Below are positions 7,879-15,268 of a stretch of 46,788 nt of DNA, piece by piece. Numbering within the stretch: the first letter of the stretch is position 1; each line of letters starts with the position of its first letter. Under the pieces are notes generated by a model. That model worked only from the letters and a program-made list of their open reading frames with translations, was not told where the DNA came from and searched no databases. Source of the stretch: JANMOK01 sp031415055 (GTDB taxonomy: Bacteria > Pseudomonadota > Alphaproteobacteria > Rhodobacterales > Rhodobacteraceae); NCBI GenBank assembly GCA_031415055.1, contig JANOQZ010000007.1, forward strand, positions 1-46,788, given 5' to 3'. The position numbers and the translations under genes are program-made.

Positions 7879-8064
7879 TCAGCTAAGAGACGGTCGGGAA
7901 CTGGCAGAACCGGTTCGGACCGATTGGAAGTGCAGGTTCTCATGCCGGTCCTCCCAGAGAAGGTTCGACACCAGTCCCGTTCCCTCCGCCACTTGCCGCA
8001 GAAACGCTTCCCTATTCGTCTGACGATAGTGTCCACCCTGCAAATCGGCCGTTCGTTCGGGCAT
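7879..8064 (-). CDS. Small ORF coupled to the GMC oxidoreductase, probably truncated
   Basis: This 61-residue frame starts with an ATG that shares one base with the GMC gene's stop (TAATG), the arrangement of a translationally coupled operon partner. The N-terminal part has natural composition (HYRQTNREAFLRQVAEGTGL, then VSNLLWEDRHENLHF), while the tail is Ser/Arg-rich and looks random. It stops where the IS6 remnant on the opposite strand breaks off. I infer the first part of a lost fifth operon gene whose remainder was deleted. I do not recognise the family. Confidence 0.4.
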   Translation of the reverse strand: MPERTADLQGGHYRQTNREAFLRQVAEGTGLVSNLLWEDRHENLHFQSVRTGSASSRPSLS

Positions 8065-9701
8065 TACGTCAGCTGTTGCGCAGGAAGCGGTGCCTTGCCG
8101 CAGATGCGATCGGCGATTTTTTCGGCCAGCATGATGATCGGGGCATTCACGTTGGCGGTGGGGATTTCGGGCAGAATCGCACCATCGACCACGCGCAGGC
8201 CAGTCATCCCATGCACCAGCCCCGCACCATCGGTGACGGCCATGGCGTCATGCCCCATGCGGCAGGTGCCGACGGGGTGGTGTTCGGTATTGCCGACCTT
8301 GCGCATCCAGGCCAAGGCTTGGTCCCTGTCCCGCACCTGCGGCCCCGGCTGCAACTCGCTGCCGCCAAGCTTTTGCCAAGGGGCCTGCCGCGCCATGTCG
8401 CGGGTCATCGACAGACCGTCGAGCATCTGGTCGGCATCGCGCCGATCAGCGAGGTAGTTGAACACGATCTCGGGGTGTTCATCCGGATTCGCACTGCGCA
8501 GACGCAGCCAGCCTCGGCTATAGGGGCGCATCTGGCTGAGGAAGTATTGATAGCCGTGCCCGATGCGCACGCGGCCCGCCTGAAAATCGGCGAGGAACGG
8601 CAGGAACTCATGCTGCATGTTGGCATAGGGCTGGTCAGCGCCGCTGCGAAAGAACGCACCAACCTCGAAAAAACTTGTGGCGCCAAGGCCACCGCGCGTC
8701 AGCAGCCATTCCAGCCCGATCCGCCCTCGGTTCCAGAACGACAAGTCACGGGCGACGGAGCGGTTGCCCGTCGCGGCAAAGGTCAGCGAGGCCACGAAAT
8801 GGTCCTGCAGGTTCTCGCCCACGCCTGGCAGATCCTGCGCCACGCTCACGCCGACCCGCTGCAACTGGTCAGCCGGACCGATCCCCGACAACAACATAAG
8901 GTGCGGCGACCCGATGGTGCCTGCACAAAGAATAACCTCGCGCCCTGCCCGAAGTTCAGCCGTTTCCCCTTTCCGGCGCAAGGCGACGCCGCCGACATGG
9001 CCCTTGTCGATCAACAGCCGGTCGGCGCGCCAGCCGGTCACCACACTCAGGTTCGGCCGATGTGCTGCGGGGTGCAGATAGGCCACCGCCGTGCTTTGCC
9101 GCCGTCCGGCGTGGATTGTGGCTTGGGTGATGTGCAGGCCCTCCAGTGTCGCGCTGTTGTAGTCCGGAGTCTGGGCAAGGCCATAAGCCTCACCCGCCTG
9201 CAGATAGGCTTGGTAGAACGCATGGTCCGCACGACTGCGCGAGATCTTTAATTGGCCGTCCCCGCCCCGGTTGGGGTCCCGTCCGCCCTCGAAGCTTTCC
9301 ATCTTGCGGAAATAGGGCAGGCAATCGGCAAAGGACCAGCCGTCCAACCCCTTGGCCGCCCAGCCGTCATAATCCGACGGGTGGCCACGCACATAGACCA
9401 TGCCGTTGATCGAGGAACTGCCGCCAAGCCCGCGTCCACGCGCCTGACCAAGCATGCGGCCTTCAAGCTGCGGCTCGGGACCTGTCACATATTGCCAGTT
9501 CCAGACCTTGCTTTCGATCGGAATCGTCAGCGCAGCGGGCATATGGATGAACAGGCTGCGGTCGCGCGGGCCAACTTCGATAAGGCAAACGCGAGTGCCT
9601 GCATCCTCGGTCAGCCGCGCGGCAAGGACACAGCCTGCCGAACCCGCCCCGATGATGATATAGTCGAATTCCTTGCGTTCGGGGCGGCTGCGGATCGGCA
9701 T
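8064..9701 (-). CDS. GMC-family FAD-dependent oxidoreductase
   Basis: This is a glucose-methanol-choline oxidoreductase, which oxidises an alcohol or sugar hydroxyl with FAD. It is 545 residues, the usual length. The N-terminal Rossmann motif is GAGSAG (18-23) followed by CVLAARLTED. The first GMC signature is seen in GRGLGGSSSINGMVYVRGHPSDYDGWA, and the second (GTIGSPHLMLLSGIGP) in the middle. The catalytic pair is visible as HHPVGTCRMG (His near 475) and PTANVNAP (Asn near 519). It resembles choline and alcohol dehydrogenases, but its place beside an SIS protein, a ROK kinase and a GntR regulator suggests a carbohydrate substrate. It starts 6 bases after the SIS gene's stop codon, downstream in the same leftward operon. 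Substrate assignment is inference. Confidence 0.88.
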   Translation of the reverse strand: MPIRSRPERKEFDYIIIGAGSAGCVLAARLTEDAGTRVCLIEVGPRDRSLFIHMPAALTIPIESKVWNWQYVTGPEPQLEGRMLGQARGRGLGGSSSINGMVYVRGHPSDYDGWAAKGLDGWSFADCLPYFRKMESFEGGRDPNRGGDGQLKISRSRADHAFYQAYLQAGEAYGLAQTPDYNSATLEGLHITQATIHAGRRQSTAVAYLHPAAHRPNLSVVTGWRADRLLIDKGHVGGVALRRKGETAELRAGREVILCAGTIGSPHLMLLSGIGPADQLQRVGVSVAQDLPGVGENLQDHFVASLTFAATGNRSVARDLSFWNRGRIGLEWLLTRGGLGATSFFEVGAFFRSGADQPYANMQHEFLPFLADFQAGRVRIGHGYQYFLSQMRPYSRGWLRLRSANPDEHPEIVFNYLADRRDADQMLDGLSMTRDMARQAPWQKLGGSELQPGPQVRDRDQALAWMRKVGNTEHHPVGTCRMGHDAMAVTDGAGLVHGMTGLRVVDGAILPEIPTANVNAPIIMLAEKIADRICGKAPLPAQQLT

Positions 9702-9707
9702 GTCGGC

Positions 9708-10757
9708 CTACTCCCCCGTGGTAATTTTGCGGGCGTTCAGAAAGGCCGCCGGTTCGAAGCCACGCGCGATGGCCAGCGGGATGACAAGGTGCTGGATCGG
9801 CAGGATTTCGGGCAAGGGCAAAAGGCTTTCCGGTGTGTCGGGAAGGTTGATGTGAAGCAGGCCAGCGCCGGTCGGGCCGGTCCCGGTGCCGATGGTCAGG
9901 CAGCGCCCGCCCAAGTTTGCGATCTGCTCGGCAATCTGCTCGGTCAGGCCACGCGCCGAACCCGCACCCAAATAGACCACCGCGCGAAAACCCTCGCGCA
10001 CCAGTTCCAGTGGCCCGTGGCGGAACTGTCCGCCGGTCAGGGCTTGGCAGGTCAGCTTGGCGGCCTCTTCGGTCAGGAGGGCGGCCATTGCAGCACTGCC
10101 GAAACTCGCGCCGCGCCCGATAAAGACCAACGGTTCCGTATGCTCAAGGAAAGCAGCGGCCTTGGCGGTCTGAGCTGCCATGCCAGCCAGAAGCTGCTCA
10201 GATTCCGCCGCTACCTTCGCAACGTCATCCACCGCCTGACGGCCCTCGCCAAACAGATGCGCGACCGCAAGGTAAAGCGCAGCCAGACCTGCTGTATAGG
10301 TCTTGGTCGAAGCCGTAAGTTCCGGCCCTGCCTCGGTGGCAATGCCGATGTCGGCCCACCGCGCCAGCGTGTTGTCGCGCCCGTTGGTGATGGCAAGCGA
10401 CAGCGCAGGCCGCGCCGCCACCTCGGTCAGACGCTTGATCTCGCCGCTTTTGCCCGATTGCGAAATTGCGATCACCAGACTTTTTGGCGTGACCACTTCC
10501 GCTGCCTGCTGGCTGAGTTCGGAGGCATCCCAATGCAGGATCGGCAAAGGCAAGCGGCGCGACAGGTCGAGAAAGGCTGGATAGGCACCATGCAACGATC
10601 CCCCCATGCCGGTGACGATCACGCGGTCAAAACGGCCCTGTGCCAACCCAGCGCCGACATCGGCAAGCCGTGCGCCATATTCAGCAGCAAAGCGCGCGGC
10701 GAGCCGGTCAAGGATGCCGGGTTGTTCGGCGATTTCACCAAGATAGGCTTGCGACAT
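9708..10757 (-). CDS. SIS-domain sugar isomerase/deaminase-like protein
   Basis: This protein has two SIS (sugar isomerase) domains in 349 residues and matches the isomerase half of GlmS and relatives such as AgaS and FrlB. These bind phosphorylated sugars and catalyse isomerisation, deamination or deglycation. Motifs are VIVTGMGGSLHGA (about 46-58), VIAISQSGKSGEIKRL, the AxSTKTYTAGLAALYL segment, and in the second half VFIGRGASFGSAAMAALLTEEAAKL with GGQFRHGPLELV, which corresponds to GlmS GGEFKHGPLAL. There is no glutaminase domain, so it is not a full glucosamine synthase. The ribosome binding site AGGGGAGA lies inside the end of the ROK gene, one base away. With a kinase and UTRA regulator it could act on a 6-phosphorylated amino sugar or Amadori product; the sequence alone does not decide. 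Confidence 0.85.
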   Translation of the reverse strand: MSQAYLGEIAEQPGILDRLAARFAAEYGARLADVGAGLAQGRFDRVIVTGMGGSLHGAYPAFLDLSRRLPLPILHWDASELSQQAAEVVTPKSLVIAISQSGKSGEIKRLTEVAARPALSLAITNGRDNTLARWADIGIATEAGPELTASTKTYTAGLAALYLAVAHLFGEGRQAVDDVAKVAAESEQLLAGMAAQTAKAAAFLEHTEPLVFIGRGASFGSAAMAALLTEEAAKLTCQALTGGQFRHGPLELVREGFRAVVYLGAGSARGLTEQIAEQIANLGGRCLTIGTGTGPTGAGLLHINLPDTPESLLPLPEILPIQHLVIPLAIARGFEPAAFLNARKITTGE

Positions 10758-10758
10758 T

Positions 10759-11703
10759 TCATTCTCCCCTTGAAGCGTGTTTCAGGGCGGCGAGGCCCGC
10801 GCCGATCATTCCGGCACCATTGCCAAGTTCGGCCAAAGCAAGGCGGGAGTGTGCCGCGAGGAAAGGAAGCGACCGCGCATCCGCCTTGACCTGAAGCGAG
10901 CGGACAAAGGCAGGGCCGAGGGCAGAAAGACCGCCCCCGACCACGATCAAATCGGGATGGAAAGTCGCGCGCCACGATGCGACCGCCATCGCCAGCCAAT
11001 CCGACATGGCATCCACCAGACCTCGCGCCGAAGGGTCGCCTGCCAAAGCCAGTCTGCACAGAGCAGCGGCCGACACTGTGCCCGACATTGCAAGTTCGTC
11101 GGACAGCGCCGCACTGGCCCCGATGCCAGCCAATACAGTGGCATCGCGTGCCAAGGCTTCGGCTGAGACCAGCGATTCAAGGCAGCCTGTGCATCCATGT
11201 CGACAGCGATGCCGCCCGTTGGGGTCGAGATTGATATGGCCGCTGTCGCCCAGCGTGCCCCCGGCTGTCACTAAAGGCACGCCGTCCACCACCATCGCGA
11301 CGCCAACCCCGGTCCCGAGCGTGACCATCAGCATGCGCGCCTCGGGATGGCGGGCGCTTTCCGCCACGGCGGCGGCGTCCGCGTCGTTCAGCAGAATTGA
11401 CGGGCCGCCAAACCTCGCCGATAGCCACGCGCACAGCGGTTGGCCATCCAGCGCGGGAACATTCGAGTTGAAGCCAAGGCCTTTGGGCCGGTCGATGTGA
11501 CCCGGATAGGCGACGCCGATGGGCAGGGTCGCTTGGTGTCCGGCAAGATCGGCAATCGCCTCGACATAAAGCGCGGCGATGTCTTCAAATCCAAACCCCG
11601 GTTCCGGCACCACACGGCGGCTGTCGCGCAGGTGCCCGTCAGCGCTGACCAGTCCGATCTTGGTGCTTCCTCCGCCGATATCCAGACCGATGGCCGTCCT
11701 CAT
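10759..11703 (-). CDS. ROK-family sugar kinase
   Basis: This is a ROK (repressor, ORF, kinase) protein without an N-terminal helix-turn-helix, so a sugar kinase is expected. From Met at 11703 the protein is 314 residues and begins MRTAIGLDIGGGSTKIGL, with the phosphate-binding DIGGGSTK. The frame opens further upstream at 11778, but that would overlap the regulator by 60 bases and add an unrelated peptide, so 11703 is preferred. Further features are LGTGVGVAMVVDGVPL, the ROK zinc motif GHINLDPNGRHRCRHGCTGCLESL with its CxxGCxGC pattern (about residues 175-200), and VVGGGLSALGPAFVRSL. It lies 7 bases from the GntR stop and overlaps nothing; the next gene, the SIS protein, follows within two bases. 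Confidence 0.87.
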   Translation of the reverse strand: MRTAIGLDIGGGSTKIGLVSADGHLRDSRRVVPEPGFGFEDIAALYVEAIADLAGHQATLPIGVAYPGHIDRPKGLGFNSNVPALDGQPLCAWLSARFGGPSILLNDADAAAVAESARHPEARMLMVTLGTGVGVAMVVDGVPLVTAGGTLGDSGHINLDPNGRHRCRHGCTGCLESLVSAEALARDATVLAGIGASAALSDELAMSGTVSAAALCRLALAGDPSARGLVDAMSDWLAMAVASWRATFHPDLIVVGGGLSALGPAFVRSLQVKADARSLPFLAAHSRLALAELGNGAGMIGAGLAALKHASRGE

Positions 11704-11710
11704 CGCGCCG

Positions 11711-12475
11711 TCATCCCAGCCGATAGCGGGCAACCCGCAAGGCAAAGCCGGGACGGTAGACCGAGCGCACACGTTCAAAAACCTGATCCGTCGCAGTCAA
11801 TGTGACGCGCCAGGCGATGAGGACGGGATCGCCCGCAGCAATGTCAAAGATCAAGGCGATTTCTGGCGTGGCCTGCGCCGGTTCGATCAGCGCATCGGTC
11901 CATGCTGGTTCGTGGCCCCAGCGTCGCGCAACTGCCTCGTAGAGCGACCCCTGACCGACAAATTCGCGGTCGAGCCCCGGGTACAGGCCTGCCGGCAGAA
12001 AGGCGTCCTCCACCGCGACGGCGACCCCGTCGATCAGACGCAGGCGCCGCAGGTGAAACTGAGCTCCAGCCTCGACCGTAGGCACCGAAAGCTTTTCGCA
12101 TATCTCTTCGGGCAAACTTTCCACCATCGCCGCGTTCAGGATTTGCGATGACGGGCTTTGCCCGTTGCGCAATACCTCGCTGGTGAAGCTTTGAAAGCCC
12201 GAAATGCCCTTGATACGCGGAATGGTCGGGAAGGAGCCGCGCCCCTGCGCCGAATACACCAGCCCCTTACTTTCCAGACGCTGCATCGCTTGGCGGACGG
12301 TTATGCGCGACAAGCCGAATTCGCGCGAAAGCTCCCCTTCCGAGGGCAGAGATCGACGCAGATCGTCCCCGGTCAGGGTGGAAATCCGTTCCTCCAAGAT
12401 GTCGGCAAGTTGCAGATACGCCGGTGCAGCACCTCTGCGGCGGATCGCAACTCTCTCGTTCGTGTCGGTCGTCAT
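11711..12475 (-). CDS. GntR-family transcriptional regulator with UTRA domain
   Basis: This is a DNA-binding regulator of the HutC/NagR/FrlR branch, 254 residues. The N-terminal winged helix contains YLQLADILEERISTL, then LPSEGELSREFGLSRITVRQAMQRLESKGLVYSAQGRGSF (about residues 40-82), the typical GntR helix-turn-helix. The remainder is a UTRA ligand-binding domain, ending ERVRSVYRPGFALRVARY, a common UTRA closing motif. Members usually bind a phosphorylated sugar or amino acid and leave operators of inverted-repeat form. Candidate operators sit directly upstream at 12526-12579. It is the first gene of the leftward operon, with the ROK kinase next. It likely controls both this operon and a now missing divergent transporter. 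Confidence 0.88.
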   Translation of the reverse strand: MTTDTNERVAIRRRGAAPAYLQLADILEERISTLTGDDLRRSLPSEGELSREFGLSRITVRQAMQRLESKGLVYSAQGRGSFPTIPRIKGISGFQSFTSEVLRNGQSPSSQILNAAMVESLPEEICEKLSVPTVEAGAQFHLRRLRLIDGVAVAVEDAFLPAGLYPGLDREFVGQGSLYEAVARRWGHEPAWTDALIEPAQATPEIALIFDIAAGDPVLIAWRVTLTATDQVFERVRSVYRPGFALRVARYRLG

Positions 12476-12500
12476 GGATCACTGCTGTCTTGCTAAGCCT

Positions 12501-12529
12501 GTCACGAGGATTGCACGGAAGCTCGTGAC
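12501..12529. promoter_or_regulatory. Inverted repeat upstream of the GntR gene
   Basis: GTCACGAG (12501-12508) and CTCGTGAC (12522-12529) form a perfect 8-bp inverted repeat with a 13-base gap. It lies 26 bases upstream of the regulator's start codon and abuts the TGACATG repeats. It could be a further operator or an RNA hairpin in the regulator's leader. Confidence 0.45.
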
Positions 12530-12579
12530 ATGCTTTCACACATTAGCATGTCATAACAACCTGTCAACCTGATGACATG
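12526..12579. promoter_or_regulatory. Candidate GntR operators (TGACATG repeats)
   Basis: TGACATGC (12526-12533) and its inverse GCATGTCA (12546-12553) are separated by 12 bases, and a third half-site ATGACATG (12572-12579) forms an overlapping pair with CATGTCAT (12547-12554). Repeated inverted sites of this kind between a GntR gene and a divergent start are typical autoregulatory operators. Assignment to this regulator is inferred from position. Confidence 0.5.
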
Positions 12580-12619
12580 TGCACCGATCGGCAACCAACC
12601 CAACTTGGAGATTATCCCG

Positions 12620-12680
12620 ATGAAAACACCGCTTCTGAGTGCAGCCCTTGCGGCCGCAGTTCTTGCTTCCGTCCTGCCTC
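12620..12680 (+). pseudogene. Leader of a lost binding-protein gene
   Basis: An ATG at 12620 sits 9 bases after TTGGAG and encodes MKTPLLSAALAAAVLASVL, a convincing signal peptide start. After about 19 residues the frame turns into Arg/Pro-rich nonsense and continues to 12922 without domain features. I infer that an ABC-transporter binding protein or another exported protein divergent to the GntR operon was deleted, leaving its start. The operator repeats just upstream fit the loss of a regulated divergent operon. Distance from the original gene cannot be tested here. Confidence 0.45.
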
Positions 12681-12920
12681 GCCGGATGCCGGCAATGTGG
12701 GATACCCGCCGCTGCCCCCGACAATCGCAGGCGAGCCGAGCGTCAGCGGGCATTGGCCACCTCCAAGGCGCTGGTCTTGAGCCTGCCTGGGGACAGAAAC
12801 CGGGTTTGGCGCGGCCGGCAGGTCGCGTGGCGAAGGCGGGCCGGACCCAGAGCGGCCCGCCTTGCGTACCCGTCATTTCAACACTCTTGCTAGGTAGAAG
12901 CGAATCGTGTTTTATCCTTT
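12681..12920. other. Spacer with a GC-rich inverted repeat
   Basis: This stretch has no gene. GGCGGGCCG (12835-12843) and CGGCCCGCC (12853-12861) form a perfect 9-bp inverted repeat with a 9-base loop. There is no T-tract after it, so it is not a standard terminator, though it could end the relic transcript. Confidence 0.35.
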
Positions 12921-12936
12921 AGGAAATCGTTTTCCT
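12921..12936. promoter_or_regulatory. LacI-type operator 1
   Basis: AGGAAATCGTTTTCCT is a palindrome with a central CG and one mismatched pair, and fits the LacI-family operator pattern GAAAnCGnTTTC. It lies about 100 bases before the binding-protein gene of the operon that encodes a LacI regulator. A second similar site is 54 bases downstream, as in two-operator repression. Confidence 0.55.
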
Positions 12937-12943
12937 TGGCATT

Positions 12944-12962
12944 GCCCGTCACCGGGCTTTTT
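12944..12962 (+). terminator. Short terminator-like hairpin between the LacI operators
   Basis: GCCCG (12944-12948) pairs with CGGGC (12953-12957) around TCAC and is followed by five T residues. It points rightward and could end the relic transcript. The stem is only 5 bp, and it lies inside the presumed promoter area of the next operon. Confidence 0.45.
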
Positions 12963-12975
12963 CTTGTAGCGCGAA

Positions 12976-12989
12976 GGAAAAGGTTTTCC
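12976..12989. promoter_or_regulatory. LacI-type operator 2
   Basis: GGAAAAGGTTTTCC has perfect 6-bp arms and a non-palindromic GG centre, and shares the GGAAAA/TTTTCC arms of the first site. It is about 40 bases before the binding-protein start codon, where repressor binding would block transcription. Confidence 0.5.
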
Positions 12990-13031
12990 GAAAGTTGCCG
13001 CGGAACAAGGCGACCGTAATGGGAGGAAGAC

Positions 13032-14285
13032 ATGAGATTCGCGAAATTGCCCGGCTTTGCCCGGTTTCTTGCGACCGCATCGTTGGCGGCCTTTGCCGCA
13101 GGTGCTGCCCCTGCCGACGACCTTTCTATGTGGGTGCGGGAATCGGCGGCTGATCCGGGGCAACTAATGGTTGACCTGTGGAATTCGGGGCACCCGAACA
13201 AAATTACCCTGACAGCCATCCCCGACAACCAGTTGGTGACCAAACTGGCCACGTCGGTTTTGGCGGGCGACGCGCCGGATCTGATATCCTTCGACCTGAT
13301 CTACATGCCCGATTTCATGCGTGCGGATTTTCTGATCGACGTCACCGAACAACTGGCCGCAGACCCGAACTATGCCTTGCATGTTCAAGCCTATAAAGAC
13401 ATCGCCACGTATGAAGACAAGGTTTATGGCGTCGGGTTCACGCCCGACGTGTCGGTGCTGGTCTGGAACAAGGCGCTGTTCCGCGAGGCCGGGCTGGACC
13501 CAGAGCGCGGTCCGCAAACCATCGCCGAAATCCACGAAATGGCCACTAAGGTCAAGGCGCTGGGCGGTGACAACTTTGGCTTCTGGTTCTCCGGTGCCTG
13601 CCCGGGCTGCAATATCTTTGTCACTTCGCCTCTGATGGTTGCCGGCGGGGCCAAAATATTGCCACGCAACGGCGAGGATGCAGCGCTTGAGGGCGACGCG
13701 ATCAAGGTCGTCCTGGAAACCTATAAAGCGATGTGGGACGAGGGTTTGGTCCCCGAAAGCGCCGAGATCGACGCGGGCGCAAATTTCGTCGCTGCCTTCG
13801 TCGGCGGCAACATCGGCATTGCTGGCACCGGCGGATTCCTGATCTCGCTGATGCAGCGCGAACACCCCGATTTCGAATACGGACTGACCTTGCTTCCGGG
13901 TCTTGAGCCGGGCCAGGTATCGGCGTTTGTCGGTGGCGACGTCGTCGCAATACCGTCCAACGGCAAAAATGAAGCCGCAGCGCGGGAATTCCTGACCTGG
14001 GTTCTCAGCGACGAGGCGCAGTTACAGGGGTTGGCGAAGAATTCGATCCTGACCACACGCACTGATCTTGCGAACAACGAGTTTACCGTTGGCAACGAAA
14101 AGGTGCTGGTCACTGCCCAGGCGCTGGCGGCGGGCTATGTGCCTTGGGTGTTCCACTTTGCCGATATGGTGAACTCGGATTCTTCGCCATGGATCACCAT
14201 GCTGCAACAGGCAATCTTTGACGGTGACGTCGACGGGGCGATCGAGGAGGCCCGCGCGGCTATGCTGGAGATTGCCTCCAAGTAA
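13032..14285 (+). CDS. ABC transporter solute-binding protein, family 1 (MalE-like)
   Basis: This is the extracytoplasmic binding protein of a carbohydrate importer, 417 residues, typical of family 1. The signal peptide runs MRFAKLPGFARFLATASLAA then FAAGAAPA, with cleavage expected before DDLSMWVR. Family features are IPDNQLVTKLATSVLAGDAPDLISFDL, the motif YEDKVYGVGFTPDVSVLVWNKALFREAGLDP (where the ligand cleft is formed), IGIAGTGGFLISLM, and NEAAAREFLTWVLSDEAQ towards the end. A good ribosome binding site GGGAGGA precedes the ATG. It starts the GH127 operon. A hairpin follows it before the first permease, and the two LacI-type operators precede it. The ligand is inferred to be an arabinofuranose-containing oligosaccharide because of GH127; this is not shown by the protein itself. 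Confidence 0.9.
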   Translation: MRFAKLPGFARFLATASLAAFAAGAAPADDLSMWVRESAADPGQLMVDLWNSGHPNKITLTAIPDNQLVTKLATSVLAGDAPDLISFDLIYMPDFMRADFLIDVTEQLAADPNYALHVQAYKDIATYEDKVYGVGFTPDVSVLVWNKALFREAGLDPERGPQTIAEIHEMATKVKALGGDNFGFWFSGACPGCNIFVTSPLMVAGGAKILPRNGEDAALEGDAIKVVLETYKAMWDEGLVPESAEIDAGANFVAAFVGGNIGIAGTGGFLISLMQREHPDFEYGLTLLPGLEPGQVSAFVGGDVVAIPSNGKNEAAAREFLTWVLSDEAQLQGLAKNSILTTRTDLANNEFTVGNEKVLVTAQALAAGYVPWVFHFADMVNSDSSPWITMLQQAIFDGDVDGAIEEARAAMLEIASK

Positions 14286-14308
14286 AAGTCTGAACCGATT
14301 TGTAGTTG

Positions 14309-14333
14309 TGTGCGGCGCGCCATGCGCCGCACA
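14309..14333 (+). promoter_or_regulatory. Intercistronic stem-loop after the binding-protein gene
   Basis: TGTGCGGCGC (14309-14318) pairs perfectly with GCGCCGCACA (14324-14333), with a 5-base loop and no T-tract. Stem-loops at this position in binding-protein operons protect the upstream message from exonucleases and so raise the binding protein above the permeases. Confidence 0.65.
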
Positions 14334-14392
14334 TTGTCGCGGGTCATACATGGCGATGGGCCAGTTAACCGCAATCTTCGGGACCGCGTGAA

Positions 14393-15268
14393 ATGAGCAG
14401 GCGACGCAACAGATGGATCGGGCTGGCCTATATGGCCCCTGCTTTGTCGTTCGTGGCTGTATTCGTGATGTGGCCCTTAGCGCATTTGCTCTGGTTGTCG
14501 ATGACTTCGGTAAGTCTGCTCGGGGGTGGCGAATACGTCGGACTGGAGAATTATGCCAAGGCGATCACCGACAAGAATTTCTGGCGCGCTTTCCTGTTCA
14601 CGCTGTCCTACACCGCCTACCTGACCCCGGTCCTGCTGATCCTGAACCTTGCGCTTGCCCTTTTAGTCACGCGCAACACGCCGCTGCGAAAATTCACCCG
14701 AACGGTGATTTTTCTGCCGGTAGTCATCGGACTGGCATCATCGTCTTTGCTCTGGTTCTGGCTGTTTGACCAGCAGGTTGGCCTTTTCAACAAGTTGCTG
14801 GTCGATTTTGGCATATTGGACGAACCGATGGTCTGGTTCCGCAAGGCAGCCACCGGACAACTCGCGGTGATGATTTCTGTTGTGTGGAAAGTCGTCGGAT
14901 TTGGCATGATCCTGATGATTGCCGGCATCCAGGCCATCGGCAGCGACATCATGGAAGCGGCCATGATCGATGGCGCGTCGGCGCTTCAGCGCGTGCGGCG
15001 TATCATCATACCGCTTGCCGCCCGTTCGATCTTGTTGGCAACCCTGATATCGGTAATCGGTTCAATGTTGGCTTTTGACCAATTCTATCTGATGACCGGG
15101 GGCGGCCCGCGTGGCCAAACGTTCACTTCAGTCTACTGGATATATCAAAACAGTTTCATCCGCTTTGACCTCGGTTACGGCTCGGCGCTTTCGGTCATCT
15201 TGATGGCGGTGATCTTTTCCGGCACGGCTTTGCAGCTGTGGCTGACACGCAAGGGCCGACGCACATGA
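14393..15268 (+). CDS. ABC transporter permease (MalF/UgpA-like)
   Basis: This is an inner-membrane permease of the BPD_transp_1 (MalF/LacF/UgpA) class, 291 residues with about six membrane spans. The N-terminus is RRNRWIGLAYMAPALSFVAVF, typical of UgpA-type proteins. The EAA loop is MEAAMIDGASALQRVRRIIIPL (near residue 190), which contacts the ATPase. The FDQFYLMTGGGPRGQTFTSVYWIY segment before the last span is a family hallmark. It shares an ATGA overlap with the next permease. The ATG at 14393 lacks a strong ribosome binding site, and the 107-base gap before it contains the stem-loop. Confidence 0.9.
   Translation: MSRRRNRWIGLAYMAPALSFVAVFVMWPLAHLLWLSMTSVSLLGGGEYVGLENYAKAITDKNFWRAFLFTLSYTAYLTPVLLILNLALALLVTRNTPLRKFTRTVIFLPVVIGLASSSLLWFWLFDQQVGLFNKLLVDFGILDEPMVWFRKAATGQLAVMISVVWKVVGFGMILMIAGIQAIGSDIMEAAMIDGASALQRVRRIIIPLAARSILLATLISVIGSMLAFDQFYLMTGGGPRGQTFTSVYWIYQNSFIRFDLGYGSALSVILMAVIFSGTALQLWLTRKGRRT

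Noticed and set aside
7879..8064. The small ORF as a complete functional peptide
   Set aside because: Its second half looks random and it ends where an IS remnant breaks, so a truncated gene is more likely than a genuine small protein.
8076..9251. 391-codon plus-strand frame inside the GMC gene
   Set aside because: Shadow frame; the minus strand has all GMC signatures.
9252..10889. 545-codon plus-strand frame over the SIS and GMC genes
   Set aside because: It lies opposite two clearly recognisable genes, crosses their junction, and encodes Arg/Gln-rich sequence with no fold.
12681..12922. Short plus-strand protein continuing the signal-peptide leader
   Set aside because: Past about 19 residues the composition is Arg/Pro/Gly-rich and no domain is visible, so it is treated as relic sequence.
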